Counted from the stretch's first letter, positions 18,841-28,814 are shown. The stretch: 64,000 nt of DNA from Pseudomonas sp. FP453 (GCF_030687495.1 NZ_CP117435.1:3042501-3106500); one strand, 5' to 3'. The notes: generated by a model from the letters alone, not told the origin. Numbers and translations are program-made.

Positions 18841-20233
18841 AAATCAGTGTATTTGGTAGTGGTTACGTTGGTCTGGTGCAGGCCACCGTATTGGCCGAAG
18901 TCGGTCACGATGTCATCTGCATGGACGTTGACAAGAACAAGGTCGAGTCGCTGCAAAAAGGCCATGTGACGATCTTTGAGCCGGGGGCTGGCGGCGATGG
19001 TCAAGGAGAACCTGGAAAGCGGGCGACTGCACTTTACCCATGATGAAAAGCTCGCGGTCGAACACGGCGAAGTGCTGTTTATCGCCGTGGGCACGCCGTC
19101 GGACGAAGACGGTTCGGCCGATCTGAAATACGTGTTCGGTGGGCGACGCCGTGGCCCGTCACCGTGTGGATCCGGTGATCCTCGTGGAGAAGTCCACCGT
19201 GCCCGTCGGCACCGGCGACACCCTGCGCGCCCATATCGAAAAAGCCCTGCGTGTGGCCGGTCGTCACCTGGAATTCGATATCGTCTCCAACCCGGAATTC
19301 CTCAAGGAAGGCTCGGCGGTTGCCGACTGCCGCCGCCCGGACCGCATCGTCATCGGCTGCGAGCGTGAAGAAGTGCGTGACGTGATGCGTGACCTCTACG
19401 CGCCCTTCAACCGCAACCACGACCGCATCATCTTCATGGACCTGCGCAGCGCCGAGCTGACCAAGTACGCCGCCAACTGCATGCTGGCGACCAAGATCAG
19501 CTTTATCAACCAGATCGCCGAACTGGCCGAACACCTGGGTGCCGACATCGAAGCCGTACGCCTGGGGATTGGCGCCGACTCGCGCATCGGCTACCACTTC
19601 ATCTACCCCGGTTGCGGTTACGGCGGCTCGTGCTTCCCCAAAGACATGCGCGCCCTGATCCACAGCGCCAAGCAGGCCAACTGCTCCAGCGACCTGCTGG
19701 AAGCCGTGGAAGCGATCAACCAGCGCCAGAAGAGCAAGCTGTTCGAGCGCGTCAACGCTTTCTTCAAAGGTGACCTCAAGGGCAAGACCTTTGCCGTGTG
19801 GGGCCTGGCGTTCAAGCCCAACACCGACGACATGCGCGATGCGCCGAGCCGTGTGCTGATGGAAGCCCTGTGGGCGGCCGGCGCCAACGTGCGCGCCTTC
19901 GACCCCGAAGCCATGCAGGAAACCCAGCGCATTTACGGCGATGACCCACGACTGATGCTGATGGGCACCCCGGAATCGACCCTGAGCGGCGCCGACGGCC
20001 TGATCGTCTGCACCGAATGGCAGCAATTCAAGGCACCGGATTTCGACCTGATCCACGCGCGCCTGAAAACCCCGGTGATCTTTGACGGCCGTAACCTGTA
20101 CGACGGCGAACGCCTGGCGCGCAAAGGCTTCCAGTACTTCCCGATTGGCCGTGGCGATTCCTGCCAATTGCCGATGCCGCAGCAACAATGGGTGGCGCAA
20201 TCGGCAGATCAAGATCAGGTCGTGGAAGCCTGA
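18837..20233 (+). pseudogene. ugd: UDP-glucose 6-dehydrogenase, two frame breaks
   Basis: Supplies UDP-glucuronate to ArnA. The reading passes through three frames. Frame 1 gives [20 protein letters not shown] with the NAD loop, then leaves frame at five Gs (18983-18987; four expected to read EPGLAAMVKENL). Frame 2 runs to KYVF and breaks at 19136-19139, where two bases (GCG to G) are missing. Frame 3 carries VEKSTVPVGTGDTLR, YPGCGYGGSCFPKDM with the catalytic Cys, and the C-terminal UDP-binding domain. Correcting both breaks gives exactly 465 residues, the usual size. Two compensable indels suggest sequencing error, but true loss cannot be excluded. Confidence 0.85.
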
Positions 20234-20236
20234 GAC

Positions 20237-21853
20237 GTGAACAAAGCGCCCTTCATAGACGCCACGGTGCGCCGCCAGTCCCTGCTGCTCGGGCTGTTGG
20301 CGCTGCTGCTGTTTATCGCCGGCAACTGGCACCAGGCGATCATCGGGTTTGACTCGCGCTTCGTGGTGTTCGCCCAGGAGATGCTGCGCCATGGCCCGAG
20401 TTTCTTCCCCACCACCTACGGCCAGCCGTACGCCGATTACCTGGCGACCTCGACGCTGCTGACGTGGTTGTTCTCGTTGCCGCTGGGCCAGGTCACCAGC
20501 TTGACGGCGTGGTTGCCCACGGCGATTGCCTCGGCGCTGATCGTGATCCTGGTGTACCGCCTCACGGCGCCCTACTCCCCGCGCTGGGGCCTGCTCAGTG
20601 TGGCGATGCTGTTGCTCAGCAGCACCTTCGTCAGCGAAACCCGTGCCGTGTCCCTGGACCAGATGCTCGCCGCCGTGACCCTGGCGGTGTTTTACCTCGG
20701 CTATGCCCATGATCACTTCGGCGCCGGCAAACGCCTGCACTGGGTGTACCTGCTGCTGATTGCAGGCTTTGCGATTCGCGGGCCGATCGGCCTGGTGATT
20801 CCCACGGGCGTGCTGTGCAGCTACTACCTGATCAACCGCCAGTGGCGACAACTGTTCAGCTTCGGCTTGCTGGCGCTGGCGCTGCTGATGGCCTGTGTCG
20901 GGGTGTTGTTGCTGCTGGCCAAGCTCAGTGGTGGCGAGGTGTTCATGCAGGACGTGATCCGCATGCAATTCCTCGGGCGCATGGACGGCAGCGAAGGCTC
21001 CAGCGGCGTGCTGTATTACTTCACCAGTTCCCTGGGCAACTACGCGCTGGCGTATCCGATGGCGCTGCTGGTGCTGCTGGCGGTGGCCTTTGGCGGCAAA
21101 CGCGCGCCAGGGCCGGCCTTGCAACTGGTGCTGTACTGCGCCGCTGCGGGCTTGCTGGTGATGCTTGGCCTGTCGATCCCCCAGGCGAAGAAAGCGCGTT
21201 ATGTGCTGCCGATGCTGCCGATGGCGGCAATCATTGCGGCGTACCCGTTCCAGGTCAGCCAAGGGCGTGTGTTTGCCTGGCTGCGCGGTGTGCTGCTGGG
21301 TCTCTGGACCCTGTTGCCGGCGCTGCTGATCATCGGCTTGCTGGTGGTGCGCCGCCGCTACGCCGAGCAGGTGGGCGACTTGCGCCTGATCTTCGGCGTG
21401 CTGGGCGTGTTGCAGGTGCTGGCGGTGCTGGCGTGGTTCAAGCCACGCTTGCGTCCGGCAGGCCCGGCATTGGCGGCGGTATTGGCATTGTGGGCAACCT
21501 ACATCGTGGTGGTCGAACCGCTGGAGCGCAGGCTCTACGACACGCGCACCTTCAGCCTGGCGGTCAAGGCGCAGATCAACCAGCAACCGGCGCCCGTGGT
21601 GCTGCACGGCCTGGGCAAAGACGCCAAGGCGATCAAGCTGATGGTCAATCTCGAGTGCGACCGTGTGCCGTTGTTCACCCAGTCAACCACCGACCTGGCG
21701 CCGTTGCAGGCCCCAGCCTGGCTGGTGATGAGCCTGGACGACTACGCCGCGTTGAAGGAGCCCCGCCTGCGCGAGCTCACCCCGACACTGGTGGGTGAGT
21801 TCGACAAAAATCCCTATGTGCTGCTGCACCTCACGGCGACGGCACAGCCCTGA
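20237..21853 (+). CDS. GT39/ArnT-like membrane glycosyltransferase
   Basis: Polytopic inner-membrane protein of 538 residues starting at GTG 20237, only a few bases after ugd. TM1 covers about residues 14-32, then a periplasmic acidic loop (GFDSRFVVFAQEML) comparable to the ArnT DE loop, followed by around ten helices and a short periplasmic tail. KKARYVLPMLP is typical of PMT/ArnT relatives. It ends the arn operon and probably transfers a sugar from an undecaprenyl carrier, perhaps to lipid A or another envelope acceptor. It is a paralogue of ArnT, not a duplicate; acceptor and donor are unknown. Confidence 0.8.
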   Translation: MNKAPFIDATVRRQSLLLGLLALLLFIAGNWHQAIIGFDSRFVVFAQEMLRHGPSFFPTTYGQPYADYLATSTLLTWLFSLPLGQVTSLTAWLPTAIASALIVILVYRLTAPYSPRWGLLSVAMLLLSSTFVSETRAVSLDQMLAAVTLAVFYLGYAHDHFGAGKRLHWVYLLLIAGFAIRGPIGLVIPTGVLCSYYLINRQWRQLFSFGLLALALLMACVGVLLLLAKLSGGEVFMQDVIRMQFLGRMDGSEGSSGVLYYFTSSLGNYALAYPMALLVLLAVAFGGKRAPGPALQLVLYCAAAGLLVMLGLSIPQAKKARYVLPMLPMAAIIAAYPFQVSQGRVFAWLRGVLLGLWTLLPALLIIGLLVVRRRYAEQVGDLRLIFGVLGVLQVLAVLAWFKPRLRPAGPALAAVLALWATYIVVVEPLERRLYDTRTFSLAVKAQINQQPAPVVLHGLGKDAKAIKLMVNLECDRVPLFTQSTTDLAPLQAPAWLVMSLDDYAALKEPRLRELTPTLVGEFDKNPYVLLHLTATAQP

Positions 21854-21856
21854 TCC

Positions 21857-21874
21857 AGCCGGCTTCGGCCGGCT
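21857..21874 (+). terminator. Terminator hairpin of the arn operon
   Basis: Stem AGCCGGC (21857-21863) and GCCGGCT (21868-21874) with a TTCG tetraloop, four bases after the stop of the last operon gene. Only a weak T-rich tail follows (TCCTCA). Confidence 0.75.
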
Positions 21875-22008
21875 TCCTCACGAAAGCTCCTACATAGCTA
21901 TGCGTAATGGCTGGTGCCTTTTGCCATTCCCGCTCATGGATCCAAAATGTAAACTCGGTCGCCAATTGCGGTAACTATTTACTACCAATGGAACATGCCA
22001 AGGACGCT

Positions 22009-22036
22009 GCCCGCCGTGAACTCAAACGCGGCGGGC
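22009..22036 (+). other. GC-rich hairpin upstream of a small ORF
   Basis: GCCCGCCG (22009-22016) pairs perfectly with CGGCGGGC (22029-22036) across a 12-base loop. It lies 20 bases before the small reading frame at 22057 and has no T run, so it may be a leader structure and not a terminator. The rest of 21875-22056 shows no gene. Confidence 0.4.
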
Positions 22037-22056
22037 TTCATTGAAAGGACCACGCC

Positions 22057-22284
22057 GTGCCCAATGACTTATTGCCTGACCCTCCCTCACTGCTGATGCC
22101 CGAACAGCTGCACGTCGGCCTGCACCGCCTGATGGGCTTGCGTGACGCAGTTGTCGCGTTGAATGGCCCCTTGTGCGATGCCCCCGGGCTGCGCGACAAC
22201 CTGCACAAGCAGCTGCTGAGCGAAGAGAATCATGACCGGATCCTGGGGGTCGTCAGCCACTCGTCTGCGCCTATCACCTATTAA
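22057..22284 (+). CDS. Small hypothetical protein
   Basis: Possible 75-residue soluble protein starting at GTG (MPNDLLPDPPSLLMPEQLHV) with AAAGGA ten bases upstream. It is Leu/Asp-rich, has no signal peptide or membrane helix, and contains a likely helix around HVGLHRLMGLRDAVVAL. No family is recognised. Gene status rests on the start context and on being the only sense frame in this stretch. Confidence 0.4.
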   Translation: MPNDLLPDPPSLLMPEQLHVGLHRLMGLRDAVVALNGPLCDAPGLRDNLHKQLLSEENHDRILGVVSHSSAPITY

Positions 22285-22384
22285 ACTTCACTTTTATTGC
22301 ATTCAACCTGCATTAATATGCAGTGGCGTCGCCCCATCGAGGTGGGCACACTGCGCGGGTTCCTCCCCCAAATGTGGAACTTTC

Positions 22385-22421
22385 AAGGGCTTTTCCGGGA
22401 AACCAGGCAAGCCTTTTTTTT
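22385..22421 (+). terminator. Rho-independent terminator or attenuator upstream of the HPP gene
   Basis: AAGGGCTT (22385-22392) pairs with AAGCCTTT (22409-22416), including one G-T pair, across a 16-base loop, and the T run extends to eight Ts (22414-22421). It lies just 27 bases before the HPP start and about 100 bases after the previous small ORF, so it could end a small RNA, end the small gene, or attenuate the HPP gene. Confidence 0.6.
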
Positions 22422-22447
22422 CGCCTGCTGTTTACGGATCTATCGCA

Positions 22448-23155
22448 ATGCTTGCTCGCTGGTTACCTGCTGCCATCAACACCCGTCCCGCCGAATGGAG
22501 CCGTGCCGCCATCGGCATGGCCCTGGGCACCCTGCTCAGTGTGTGGGCGTGTGCCCAGGTCTTTGGCATGGAGGTGGCGCTGCACCTGCTCGGACCCTTG
22601 GGCGCTTCGGCGGTGCTGTTGTTTGCGGTGTCATCCGGCGCGTTGGCCCAGCCCTGGTCGATCATCGGCAGCTACCTGTGTGCCGGTGTCGTTGCGCTGC
22701 TGGTCGCGCGCGTACTGGGACGCACGCTGGGCAGTGCGTGCCTGGCTGCCGGCATGACCGTGATCCTGATCTGCTGGCTGCGTTGCCTGCATCCACCCGC
22801 GGGCGGGCTGGCCATGACCCTGGTACTCGCGGACCCCGCCTCCATCGCCCTCGGCTGGCAGGAACTGGGCGCGGTGATGCTCGGCGCCGGCGCATTGCTG
22901 GGCTGCGCGCTGGCCTACAACAACGCCACGCGCACGCGTTATCCCAAAGGCTTGCCGGTGCCTGCCCCTGCGGTGGTGGGCAGCAGCGCGCCGGTCATCG
23001 ACCCCGAGGTCACGGCGGCCGACCTGAAGCTGGCCCTGGCCGAGATGGAGCAGTTCTACGACGTGCAACCGTCTGAGCTTGAGCAGCTGATCCACGCGGC
23101 GCAGGGCCATGCACGGCGGCGCAGCATTGGCGAGGTGCTCAGTCGCCGTGCATAA
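22448..23155 (+). CDS. HPP-family integral membrane protein
   Basis: 235-residue membrane protein with four or five hydrophobic helices at about residues 18-140 and the diagnostic His-Pro-Pro in RCLHPPAGGLAMTL. A cytoplasmic tail of about 80 residues follows with a helical segment (DLKLALAEMEQFYDVQPSEL). Start ATG 22448 precedes MLARWLPAAINTRPAEWSR; longer upstream frames run through the terminator-like hairpin. Some family members have been linked to nitrite transport in plants; the bacterial role is poorly known. Confidence 0.85.
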   Translation: MLARWLPAAINTRPAEWSRAAIGMALGTLLSVWACAQVFGMEVALHLLGPLGASAVLLFAVSSGALAQPWSIIGSYLCAGVVALLVARVLGRTLGSACLAAGMTVILICWLRCLHPPAGGLAMTLVLADPASIALGWQELGAVMLGAGALLGCALAYNNATRTRYPKGLPVPAPAVVGSSAPVIDPEVTAADLKLALAEMEQFYDVQPSELEQLIHAAQGHARRRSIGEVLSRRA

Positions 23156-23272
23156 ATGCAATAACGACCTGCAGGATTCCCCGGTGTACTGGGCAAATGT
23201 GCACTGGTAGGATCGCAAGAAGGTTCGTCCCCGAACATCTTGATAAAGAACAATAAAAGCAGGGAGTTAGCG

Positions 23273-24376
23273 ATGACTGCTCAGGTTTCATCCGAGGCAA
23301 GCCACACCGACCATCTTCAAGCCGACATACTCGCCGAAGTCCGCAACCATATCGGCCACCTCACCCTCAACCGCCCCGCCGGCCTGAACGCCATTACCCT
23401 GGACATGGTCCGCAGCCTGAGCCACCACCTGCAGGCCTGGGCCGACGATCCCACGGTGTATGCCGTGGTCCTGCGCGGCGCCGGGGAAAAAGCCTTCTGC
23501 GCGGGCGGCGATATCCGTTCCTTGCATGACAGTTTCAAGAGCGGCGACACCCTGCACGAAGACTTCTTTGTCGAGGAATACGCCCTCGACCTCGCCATCC
23601 ACCACTACCGCAAACCCGTCCTCGCCCTGATGGACGGCTTTGTCCTGGGCGGCGGCATGGGCCTGGTGCAAGGCGCCGACCTGCGCGTGGTCACCGAGCG
23701 CAGCCGCCTGGCCATGCCGGAAGTGGCCATCGGTTACTTCCCGGACGTTGGCGGCAGCTACTTCCTGCCGCGTATTCCCGGCGAGCTGGGGGTTTACCTT
23801 GGGGTCACCGGCGTGCAGGTCCGCGCCGCCGATGCACTGTATTGCGGCTTGGCCGACTGGTACCTGGACAGCGCCAAGCTGGCCGACCTCGACCAGAAGC
23901 TGGACCGCCTGCCCTGGCACGAATCGCCGCTCAAGGACCTGCAGGGCCTGCTGGCCAAGCTCGGCGTACAGCACTTGCCGGATGCGCCGCTGGCCGCGTT
24001 GCGACCTGCGATCGACCACTTCTTCGCGTTGGCGGACGTACCGAGCATTGTCGAACAGCTGCAACAAGTCACCGTCGCCGACAGCCATGAATGGGCGTTG
24101 GCCACCGCAGCCCTGATGCAAACCCGCTCGCCGCTGGCCATGGCCGTGACCCTGGAGATGCTGCGCCGTGGCCGCCACCTGCCGCTGGAGCAGTGTTTTG
24201 CCCTGGAGCTGCACCTGGACCGCCAATGGTTCGAGCGCGGCGACCTCATCGAAGGCGTCCGTGCGTTGATCATCGACAAGGACAAGGCCCCACGCTGGAA
24301 CCCTGCCACAGTAGCTGAGCTGGACGCGCAACACGTCGACAGCTTCTTTCGTGACTTCAAGCTGGTTGGGAGATAA
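23273..24376 (+). CDS. 3-hydroxyisobutyryl-CoA hydrolase-like crotonase
   Basis: 367-residue crotonase-fold enzyme, longer than enoyl-CoA hydratases (about 260) and typical of 3-hydroxyisobutyryl-CoA hydrolase of valine degradation. The oxyanion and acid motifs are KAFCAGGDIRSLHD, FVLGGGMGLVQGADLRV and MPEVAIGYFPDVGGSYFLPR. ATG 23273 has AGGGAG seven bases upstream. The next gene, four bases away, is an acyl-CoA dehydrogenase that probably acts on isobutyryl-CoA, so the pair covers two steps of valine catabolism. Confidence 0.88.
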   Translation: MTAQVSSEASHTDHLQADILAEVRNHIGHLTLNRPAGLNAITLDMVRSLSHHLQAWADDPTVYAVVLRGAGEKAFCAGGDIRSLHDSFKSGDTLHEDFFVEEYALDLAIHHYRKPVLALMDGFVLGGGMGLVQGADLRVVTERSRLAMPEVAIGYFPDVGGSYFLPRIPGELGVYLGVTGVQVRAADALYCGLADWYLDSAKLADLDQKLDRLPWHESPLKDLQGLLAKLGVQHLPDAPLAALRPAIDHFFALADVPSIVEQLQQVTVADSHEWALATAALMQTRSPLAMAVTLEMLRRGRHLPLEQCFALELHLDRQWFERGDLIEGVRALIIDKDKAPRWNPATVAELDAQHVDSFFRDFKLVGR

Positions 24377-24379
24377 GCC

Positions 24380-25531
24380 ATGCAAGATATTGAATACACA
24401 GAAGAACAAGTGATGATCCGCGACATGGCGCGCGACTTTGCCCGGGGTGAAATTGCGCCCCACGCCCAAGCCTGGGAGAAAGCCGGCTGGATCGACGACG
24501 CACTGGTCGCGAAGATGGGCGAGCTGGGCTTGCTGGGCATGGTGGTGCCGGAAGAATGGGGCGGCACCTACGTGGATTACGTCGCCTACGCCCTCGCCGT
24601 CGAGGAGATTTCAGCCGGTGACGGCGCCACGGGGGCGCTGATGAGTATCCATAATTCAGTGGGTTGCGGGCCCATCCTCAACTACGGCTCCGATGAACAG
24701 AAACAGACCTGGCTGGCCGATCTGGCCAGCGGCCAGGCGATTGGCTGCTTCTGCCTGACCGAACCCCAGGCCGGCTCCGAGGCGCACAACCTGCGCACCC
24801 GCGCCGAACTGCGCGACGGCCAGTGGGTGATCAATGGCGCCAAACAGTTTGTCAGCAACGGCAAGCGCGCCAAGCTGGCCATCGTATTTGCCGTGACCGA
24901 TCCCGACCTCGGCAAAAAAGGCATCTCTGCGTTCCTGGTGCCCACCGACACGCCCGGTTTTGTGGTAGACCGCACGGAACACAAGATGGGCATCCGCGCC
25001 TCGGACACCTGCGCCGTCACCCTCAACCAATGCAGCGTGCCTGAGGCCAACCTGCTGGGCGAGCGTGGCAAGGGCCTGGCCATCGCCCTGTCCAACCTCG
25101 AAGGCGGCCGCATCGGCATCGCTGCCCAGGCCTTGGGCATCGCCCGGGCGGCGTTTGAAGCGGCATTGGCCTACGCCCGTGATCGGGTGCAGTTCGACAA
25201 GGCGATCATCGAGCACCAGAGCGTGGCCAACCTGCTCGCCGACATGCAAACCCGCCTGAATGCCGCGCGCTTGCTGATCCTGCACGCCGCACGCCTGCGC
25301 AGCGCCGGCAAGCCGTGCCTGTCGGAAGCGTCCCAGGCCAAGCTGTTTGCCTCGGAAATGGCGGAGAAGGTCTGCTCGTCAGCGATGCAGATTCATGGCG
25401 GCTACGGGTACCTGGAGGATTACCCGGTGGAGCGTTACTACCGGGATGCGCGGATCACGCAGATTTATGAGGGAACTAGCGAGATTCAGCGGATGGTGAT
25501 TGCTCGCGAACTGAAGCACTACCAGCTGTAA
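24380..25531 (+). CDS. Acyl-CoA dehydrogenase, probably isobutyryl-CoA
   Basis: FAD flavoprotein of 383 residues with the usual three-domain layout. [19 protein letters not shown] and the C-terminal [17 protein letters not shown], with the catalytic-base-region Glu, identify the family. It starts four bases after the hydrolase gene in the same operon. The assignment to the isobutyryl-CoA (valine) branch is from context. Electrons would pass to ETF and ETF-QO. Ends before a REPIN. Confidence 0.87.
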   Translation: MQDIEYTEEQVMIRDMARDFARGEIAPHAQAWEKAGWIDDALVAKMGELGLLGMVVPEEWGGTYVDYVAYALAVEEISAGDGATGALMSIHNSVGCGPILNYGSDEQKQTWLADLASGQAIGCFCLTEPQAGSEAHNLRTRAELRDGQWVINGAKQFVSNGKRAKLAIVFAVTDPDLGKKGISAFLVPTDTPGFVVDRTEHKMGIRASDTCAVTLNQCSVPEANLLGERGKGLAIALSNLEGGRIGIAAQALGIARAAFEAALAYARDRVQFDKAIIEHQSVANLLADMQTRLNAARLLILHAARLRSAGKPCLSEASQAKLFASEMAEKVCSSAMQIHGGYGYLEDYPVERYYRDARITQIYEGTSEIQRMVIARELKHYQL

Positions 25532-25552
25532 CTGACACACTGCAAAAACCAA

Positions 25553-25669
25553 TGTGGGAGCTGATCCTGTGGGAGCTGGCTTGCCTGCGATAGCATCACC
25601 TCGGTCTAACAGATAAACCGAGGTGTCTGCATCGCAGGCAAGCCAGCTCCCACAGGATCAGCTCCCACA
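25553..25669. repeat. REPIN with nested REP ends
   Basis: Long palindrome between convergent operons. Left arm TGTGGGAGCTGATCC is followed directly by another TGTGGGAGCTGGCTTGCC; the right arm ends with the exact complement. Within it, CACCTCGGT and ACCGAGGTG pair around a short central loop. The doubled outer ends suggest one REP inserted or duplicated at the edge of another. The folded hairpin may also stop transcription from both sides. Confidence 0.88.
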
Positions 25670-25692
25670 GTGTGATCTTCTGTGTTTGGGAA

Positions 25693-26466
25693 TTACTTGT
25701 CTTTGAACTCGGGCGCACGCTTGGCCACAAACGCCGCCATGCCTTCCTTCTGATCCTGCGTCGCAAACGCCGCATGGAACACCCGGCGCTCAAAGCGCAC
25801 GCCTTCCGACAGGCTGACTTCAAACGCGCGGTTCACGCTTTCCTTGACCATCATGCTGATCGGCACCGATTTGCCAGCGATCAGCGTGGCGACTTTCAGG
25901 GCTTCTTCCAGCAGTTCATCGGCCGGCACGATACGGGCGACGATGCCGCAACGCTCGGCTTCCACCGCGTCGATAAAGCGCCCGGTCAGGCACATTTCCA
26001 TGGCCTTGGCCTTGCCCACGGCGCGGGTCAGGCGTTGGGTGCCGCCCATGCCCGGCAGTACGCCGAGGTTGATTTCCGGCTGGCCGAACTTGGCGCCATC
26101 GCCGGCCAGGATGAAGTCGCACATCAGCGCCAGTTCACAGCCGCCACCGAGGGCGAAGCCGTTGACGGCAGCGATGATCGGCTTGCGGCGGTTGGCCACG
26201 CGGTCGCTGTCGCTGAACAGGTCGTCGAGGTAGATCTGCGGGTAGGTCAGCTCGGCCATTTCCTTGATGTCGGCACCGGCGGCGAAGGCTTTTTTCGAGC
26301 CGGTCAGCACGATGCAGCCGATTTCAGGGTTGGCTTCCAGGCCGTCCAGCGCCTGGTTCAGTTCGCTGACCAGTTGCGCATTCAGGGCGTTCAGGGCTTG
26401 CGGGCGATTGAGGGTAATCAGCCCGACGCGGCCCTGGACTTCGAGCAGGATGGTTTCGTAACTCAT
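25693..26466 (-). CDS. Enoyl-CoA hydratase
   Basis: 257-residue crotonase, last gene of the leftward five-gene operon. The oxyanion motifs [15 protein letters not shown] and [16 protein letters not shown] are clear, and the two catalytic Glu-containing regions ([20 protein letters not shown]) are intact. In the isoleucine pathway it would hydrate tiglyl-CoA to 3-hydroxy-2-methylbutyryl-CoA. The ATG has GGAG eight to eleven bases upstream. Confidence 0.9.
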   Translation of the reverse strand: MSYETILLEVQGRVGLITLNRPQALNALNAQLVSELNQALDGLEANPEIGCIVLTGSKKAFAAGADIKEMAELTYPQIYLDDLFSDSDRVANRRKPIIAAVNGFALGGGCELALMCDFILAGDGAKFGQPEINLGVLPGMGGTQRLTRAVGKAKAMEMCLTGRFIDAVEAERCGIVARIVPADELLEEALKVATLIAGKSVPISMMVKESVNRAFEVSLSEGVRFERRVFHAAFATQDQKEGMAAFVAKRAPEFKDK

Positions 26467-26477
26467 GTATCGGCTCC

Positions 26478-27605
26478 TTAGAGATTGCGTGAGATGACCA
26501 TGCGTTGGATATCGCTGGTGCCTTCGTAGATCTGGCAGACCCGCACATCGCGGTAGATGCGCTCCAGGGGGAAGTCGCTCAGGTAACCGTAACCGCCGAG
26601 GGTTTGCAAGGCGGCCGAGCAGACTTTCTCGGCCATTTCCGAGGCGAACAGCTTGGCCATCGAGGCTTCCACCAGCGCCGGCTTGCCGCTGTCACGCAGG
26701 GCGGCGGCGTAATGCACCATCTGCCGGGCGACGGCGATTTGCGTGGCCATGTCCGCCAGGCGGAACGCCACGGCCTGGTGTTCGATCAGCGCCTTGCCGA
26801 AGCTTTCACGCTCACGGGCGTAGTCCCGCGCCGCTTCAAAGGCGGCGCGGGCCATGCCCACCGATTGCGAGGCGATGCCCACGCGCCCGCCTTCCAGGTT
26901 CGCCAGGGCGATCTTGTAGCCTTCGCCCTCCTCGCCCAACCGGTTGGCCACCGGCACTTTGACGTCTTCAAAGAGGATCTGGCAGGTGTCGGACGCATGC
27001 TGGCCGAGCTTGTCCTCGACCCGCGCCACGGTGTAGCCGGGGGCATCGGTGGGCACGATAAACGCGCTGATCCCGCGCTTGCCCGCCGCCGGGTCGGTGA
27101 CCGCAAACACAATCACGATCCCGGCGTTTTGCCCGGAGGTGATGAACTGTTTGCAGCCGTTCAGCACGTAGTGGTCGCCCTCCAGGCGTGCACGGGTTTT
27201 CAGGCTGCTGGCGTCGGAGCCGGCCTGGGGCTCGGTCAACGCAAACGCGCCCAGCATGGCGCCGCTGGCCAGAGGCGTGAGGAACTGTTCTTTCTGCTGA
27301 TCGTTGCCGAACTTGAGGATCGGTACGCAACCCACCGAGTTGTGCACGCTCATGATGGTCGAGCACGCGCCGTCGCCGGCAGCGATCTCTTCGAGGGCCA
27401 TGGCGTAGGCCAGGTAACCGGTGTCGCAACCGCCCCACTGCTCGGGCACGAGCATGCCGAAAAAGCCCAGTTCGGCCATTTCGCCGATGGCTTCCTTGGG
27501 GAAGCGGTGCTCGCGGTCCCACTCGGCGGCGAAAGGTTTCAGGCGCTCCTGGGCAAATTGCCGGGCCGCGTCGCTGATTTGCAGTTGTTCGTCATTGGGC
27601 AACAT
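26478..27605 (-). CDS. Acyl-CoA dehydrogenase, probably 2-methylbutyryl-CoA
   Basis: 375-residue FAD acyl-CoA dehydrogenase with [19 protein letters not shown], the FAD-side [19 protein letters not shown] and the C-terminal [17 protein letters not shown]. It sits between thiolase and hydratase genes, 11-12 bases from each. Context suggests oxidation of 2-methylbutyryl-CoA to tiglyl-CoA. The product is 45-50% similar by eye to the dehydrogenase at 24380, indicating a family duplication for parallel branched-chain substrates. Confidence 0.88.
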   Translation of the reverse strand: MLPNDEQLQISDAARQFAQERLKPFAAEWDREHRFPKEAIGEMAELGFFGMLVPEQWGGCDTGYLAYAMALEEIAAGDGACSTIMSVHNSVGCVPILKFGNDQQKEQFLTPLASGAMLGAFALTEPQAGSDASSLKTRARLEGDHYVLNGCKQFITSGQNAGIVIVFAVTDPAAGKRGISAFIVPTDAPGYTVARVEDKLGQHASDTCQILFEDVKVPVANRLGEEGEGYKIALANLEGGRVGIASQSVGMARAAFEAARDYARERESFGKALIEHQAVAFRLADMATQIAVARQMVHYAAALRDSGKPALVEASMAKLFASEMAEKVCSAALQTLGGYGYLSDFPLERIYRDVRVCQIYEGTSDIQRMVISRNL

Positions 27606-27617
27606 GGGGTTCAGTCC

Positions 27618-28802
27618 TTAATACAGGCATTCGACGGCCATGGCCGTGGCTTCACCACCGCCGATGCAGATGGCAGCGACGCCACGCTTGAGGCCTTTTT
27701 GGCGCAGGGCCGCGAGCAAGGTCACCAGGATGCGCGCACCGGACGCGCCAATCGGGTGGCCCAGGGCGCAGGCGCCGCCGTGGATATTCACCTTGCTGTG
27801 GGGAATGTCCAGTTTGCTCATGGTCACCAGGCTGACCACGGCGAAGGCTTCGTTGATTTCGAACAGGTCCACCTCGTCGAGGCTCCAGCCGGTCTTGCTC
27901 ATCAGCTTGCGAATCGCCCCTACCGGCGCCACCGGAAACAGCCCCGGTTCATCGGCAAACGCCGCGTGCCCGTGGATCACCGCCAAGGGGGTGAGGCCGC
28001 GTTTGTGCGCCTCGGATTGGCGCATCAGCAGCAACGCCGCCGCACCATCGGAAATCGAACTGGAGTTCGCCGCCGTGACCGTGCCGCCGTCGCGGAACGC
28101 CGGTTTCAGGCTGGCAATCTTGTCCAGCTTGGCTTTCGGCGGTTGTTCGTCGTGCTGGATGGTTTTCTGTTCCTTGCCCACGGTGACCTGCACCGGGACG
28201 ATTTCCGCGTCAAAGCTGCCGTCGCTGATCGCTTGCTGCGCGCGGGTCAGGGAGGCGATGGCGAACGCGTCCTGGGCTTCACGGGTAAAACCGTTGTGCT
28301 CGGCGCAGTCTTCGGCAAAGGTGCCCATCAGGCGGCCTTTGTCATAGGCATCTTCGAGACCGTCGAGGAACATATGGTCAAGCACGCGGCCGTGGCCCAT
28401 GCGATAGCCGCTGCGCGCACGGTCCAGCAGGTACGGGGCGTTGGACATGCTTTCCATGCCCCCGGCGATTGCTACCTCAATGCTGCCCGCCAGCAGCGAG
28501 TCGTGGGCCAGGATGGCCGCTTCCATGCCCGAGCCGCACATCTTGTTGAGGGTGGTGCAACGGGTGGATTTGTCCAGCCCGGCACCCAGCGCCGCCTGGC
28601 GCGCAGGCGCCTGGCCCAAGCCAGCCGGCAGGACGCAGCCGAACAGCACTTCATCCACGGCATCGTGGGCGATACCGGCGCGCTCGACGGCGGCGCGAAT
28701 GGCGGCAGCACCCAGTTGCGGCGCGGTCAGGCCCTTGAGGTCGCCCTGGAAGCCGCCCATGGGCGTGCGCACGGCGCTGACGATTACGATGGGATCAGTC
28801 AT
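27618..28802 (-). CDS. Acetyl-CoA C-acyltransferase (thiolase)
   Basis: 394-residue degradative thiolase. The nucleophile Cys lies in TLNKMCGSGMEAA, the active-site His in GGACALGHPIGASGAR and the second Cys in CIGGGEATAMAVE. In isoleucine breakdown it would split 2-methylacetoacetyl-CoA into acetyl-CoA and propionyl-CoA. It lies 12 bases after the dehydrogenase/reductase gene. Confidence 0.93.
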   Translation of the reverse strand: MTDPIVIVSAVRTPMGGFQGDLKGLTAPQLGAAAIRAAVERAGIAHDAVDEVLFGCVLPAGLGQAPARQAALGAGLDKSTRCTTLNKMCGSGMEAAILAHDSLLAGSIEVAIAGGMESMSNAPYLLDRARSGYRMGHGRVLDHMFLDGLEDAYDKGRLMGTFAEDCAEHNGFTREAQDAFAIASLTRAQQAISDGSFDAEIVPVQVTVGKEQKTIQHDEQPPKAKLDKIASLKPAFRDGGTVTAANSSSISDGAAALLLMRQSEAHKRGLTPLAVIHGHAAFADEPGLFPVAPVGAIRKLMSKTGWSLDEVDLFEINEAFAVVSLVTMSKLDIPHSKVNIHGGACALGHPIGASGARILVTLLAALRQKGLKRGVAAICIGGGEATAMAVECLY

Positions 28803-28814
28803 GGTTCGAACTCC

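Noticed and set aside
19079..21607. An 842-codon leftward open frame across ugd and the GT39-like gene
   Set aside because: Composition is His/Gln/Arg-rich, typical of a shadow frame, and the opposite strand encodes recognised proteins.
20237..21853. The gene after ugd as a second arnT
   Set aside because: It lacks the ArnT sequence [11 protein letters not shown] and differs in the periplasmic tail, so only a GT39/ArnT-like label is justified.
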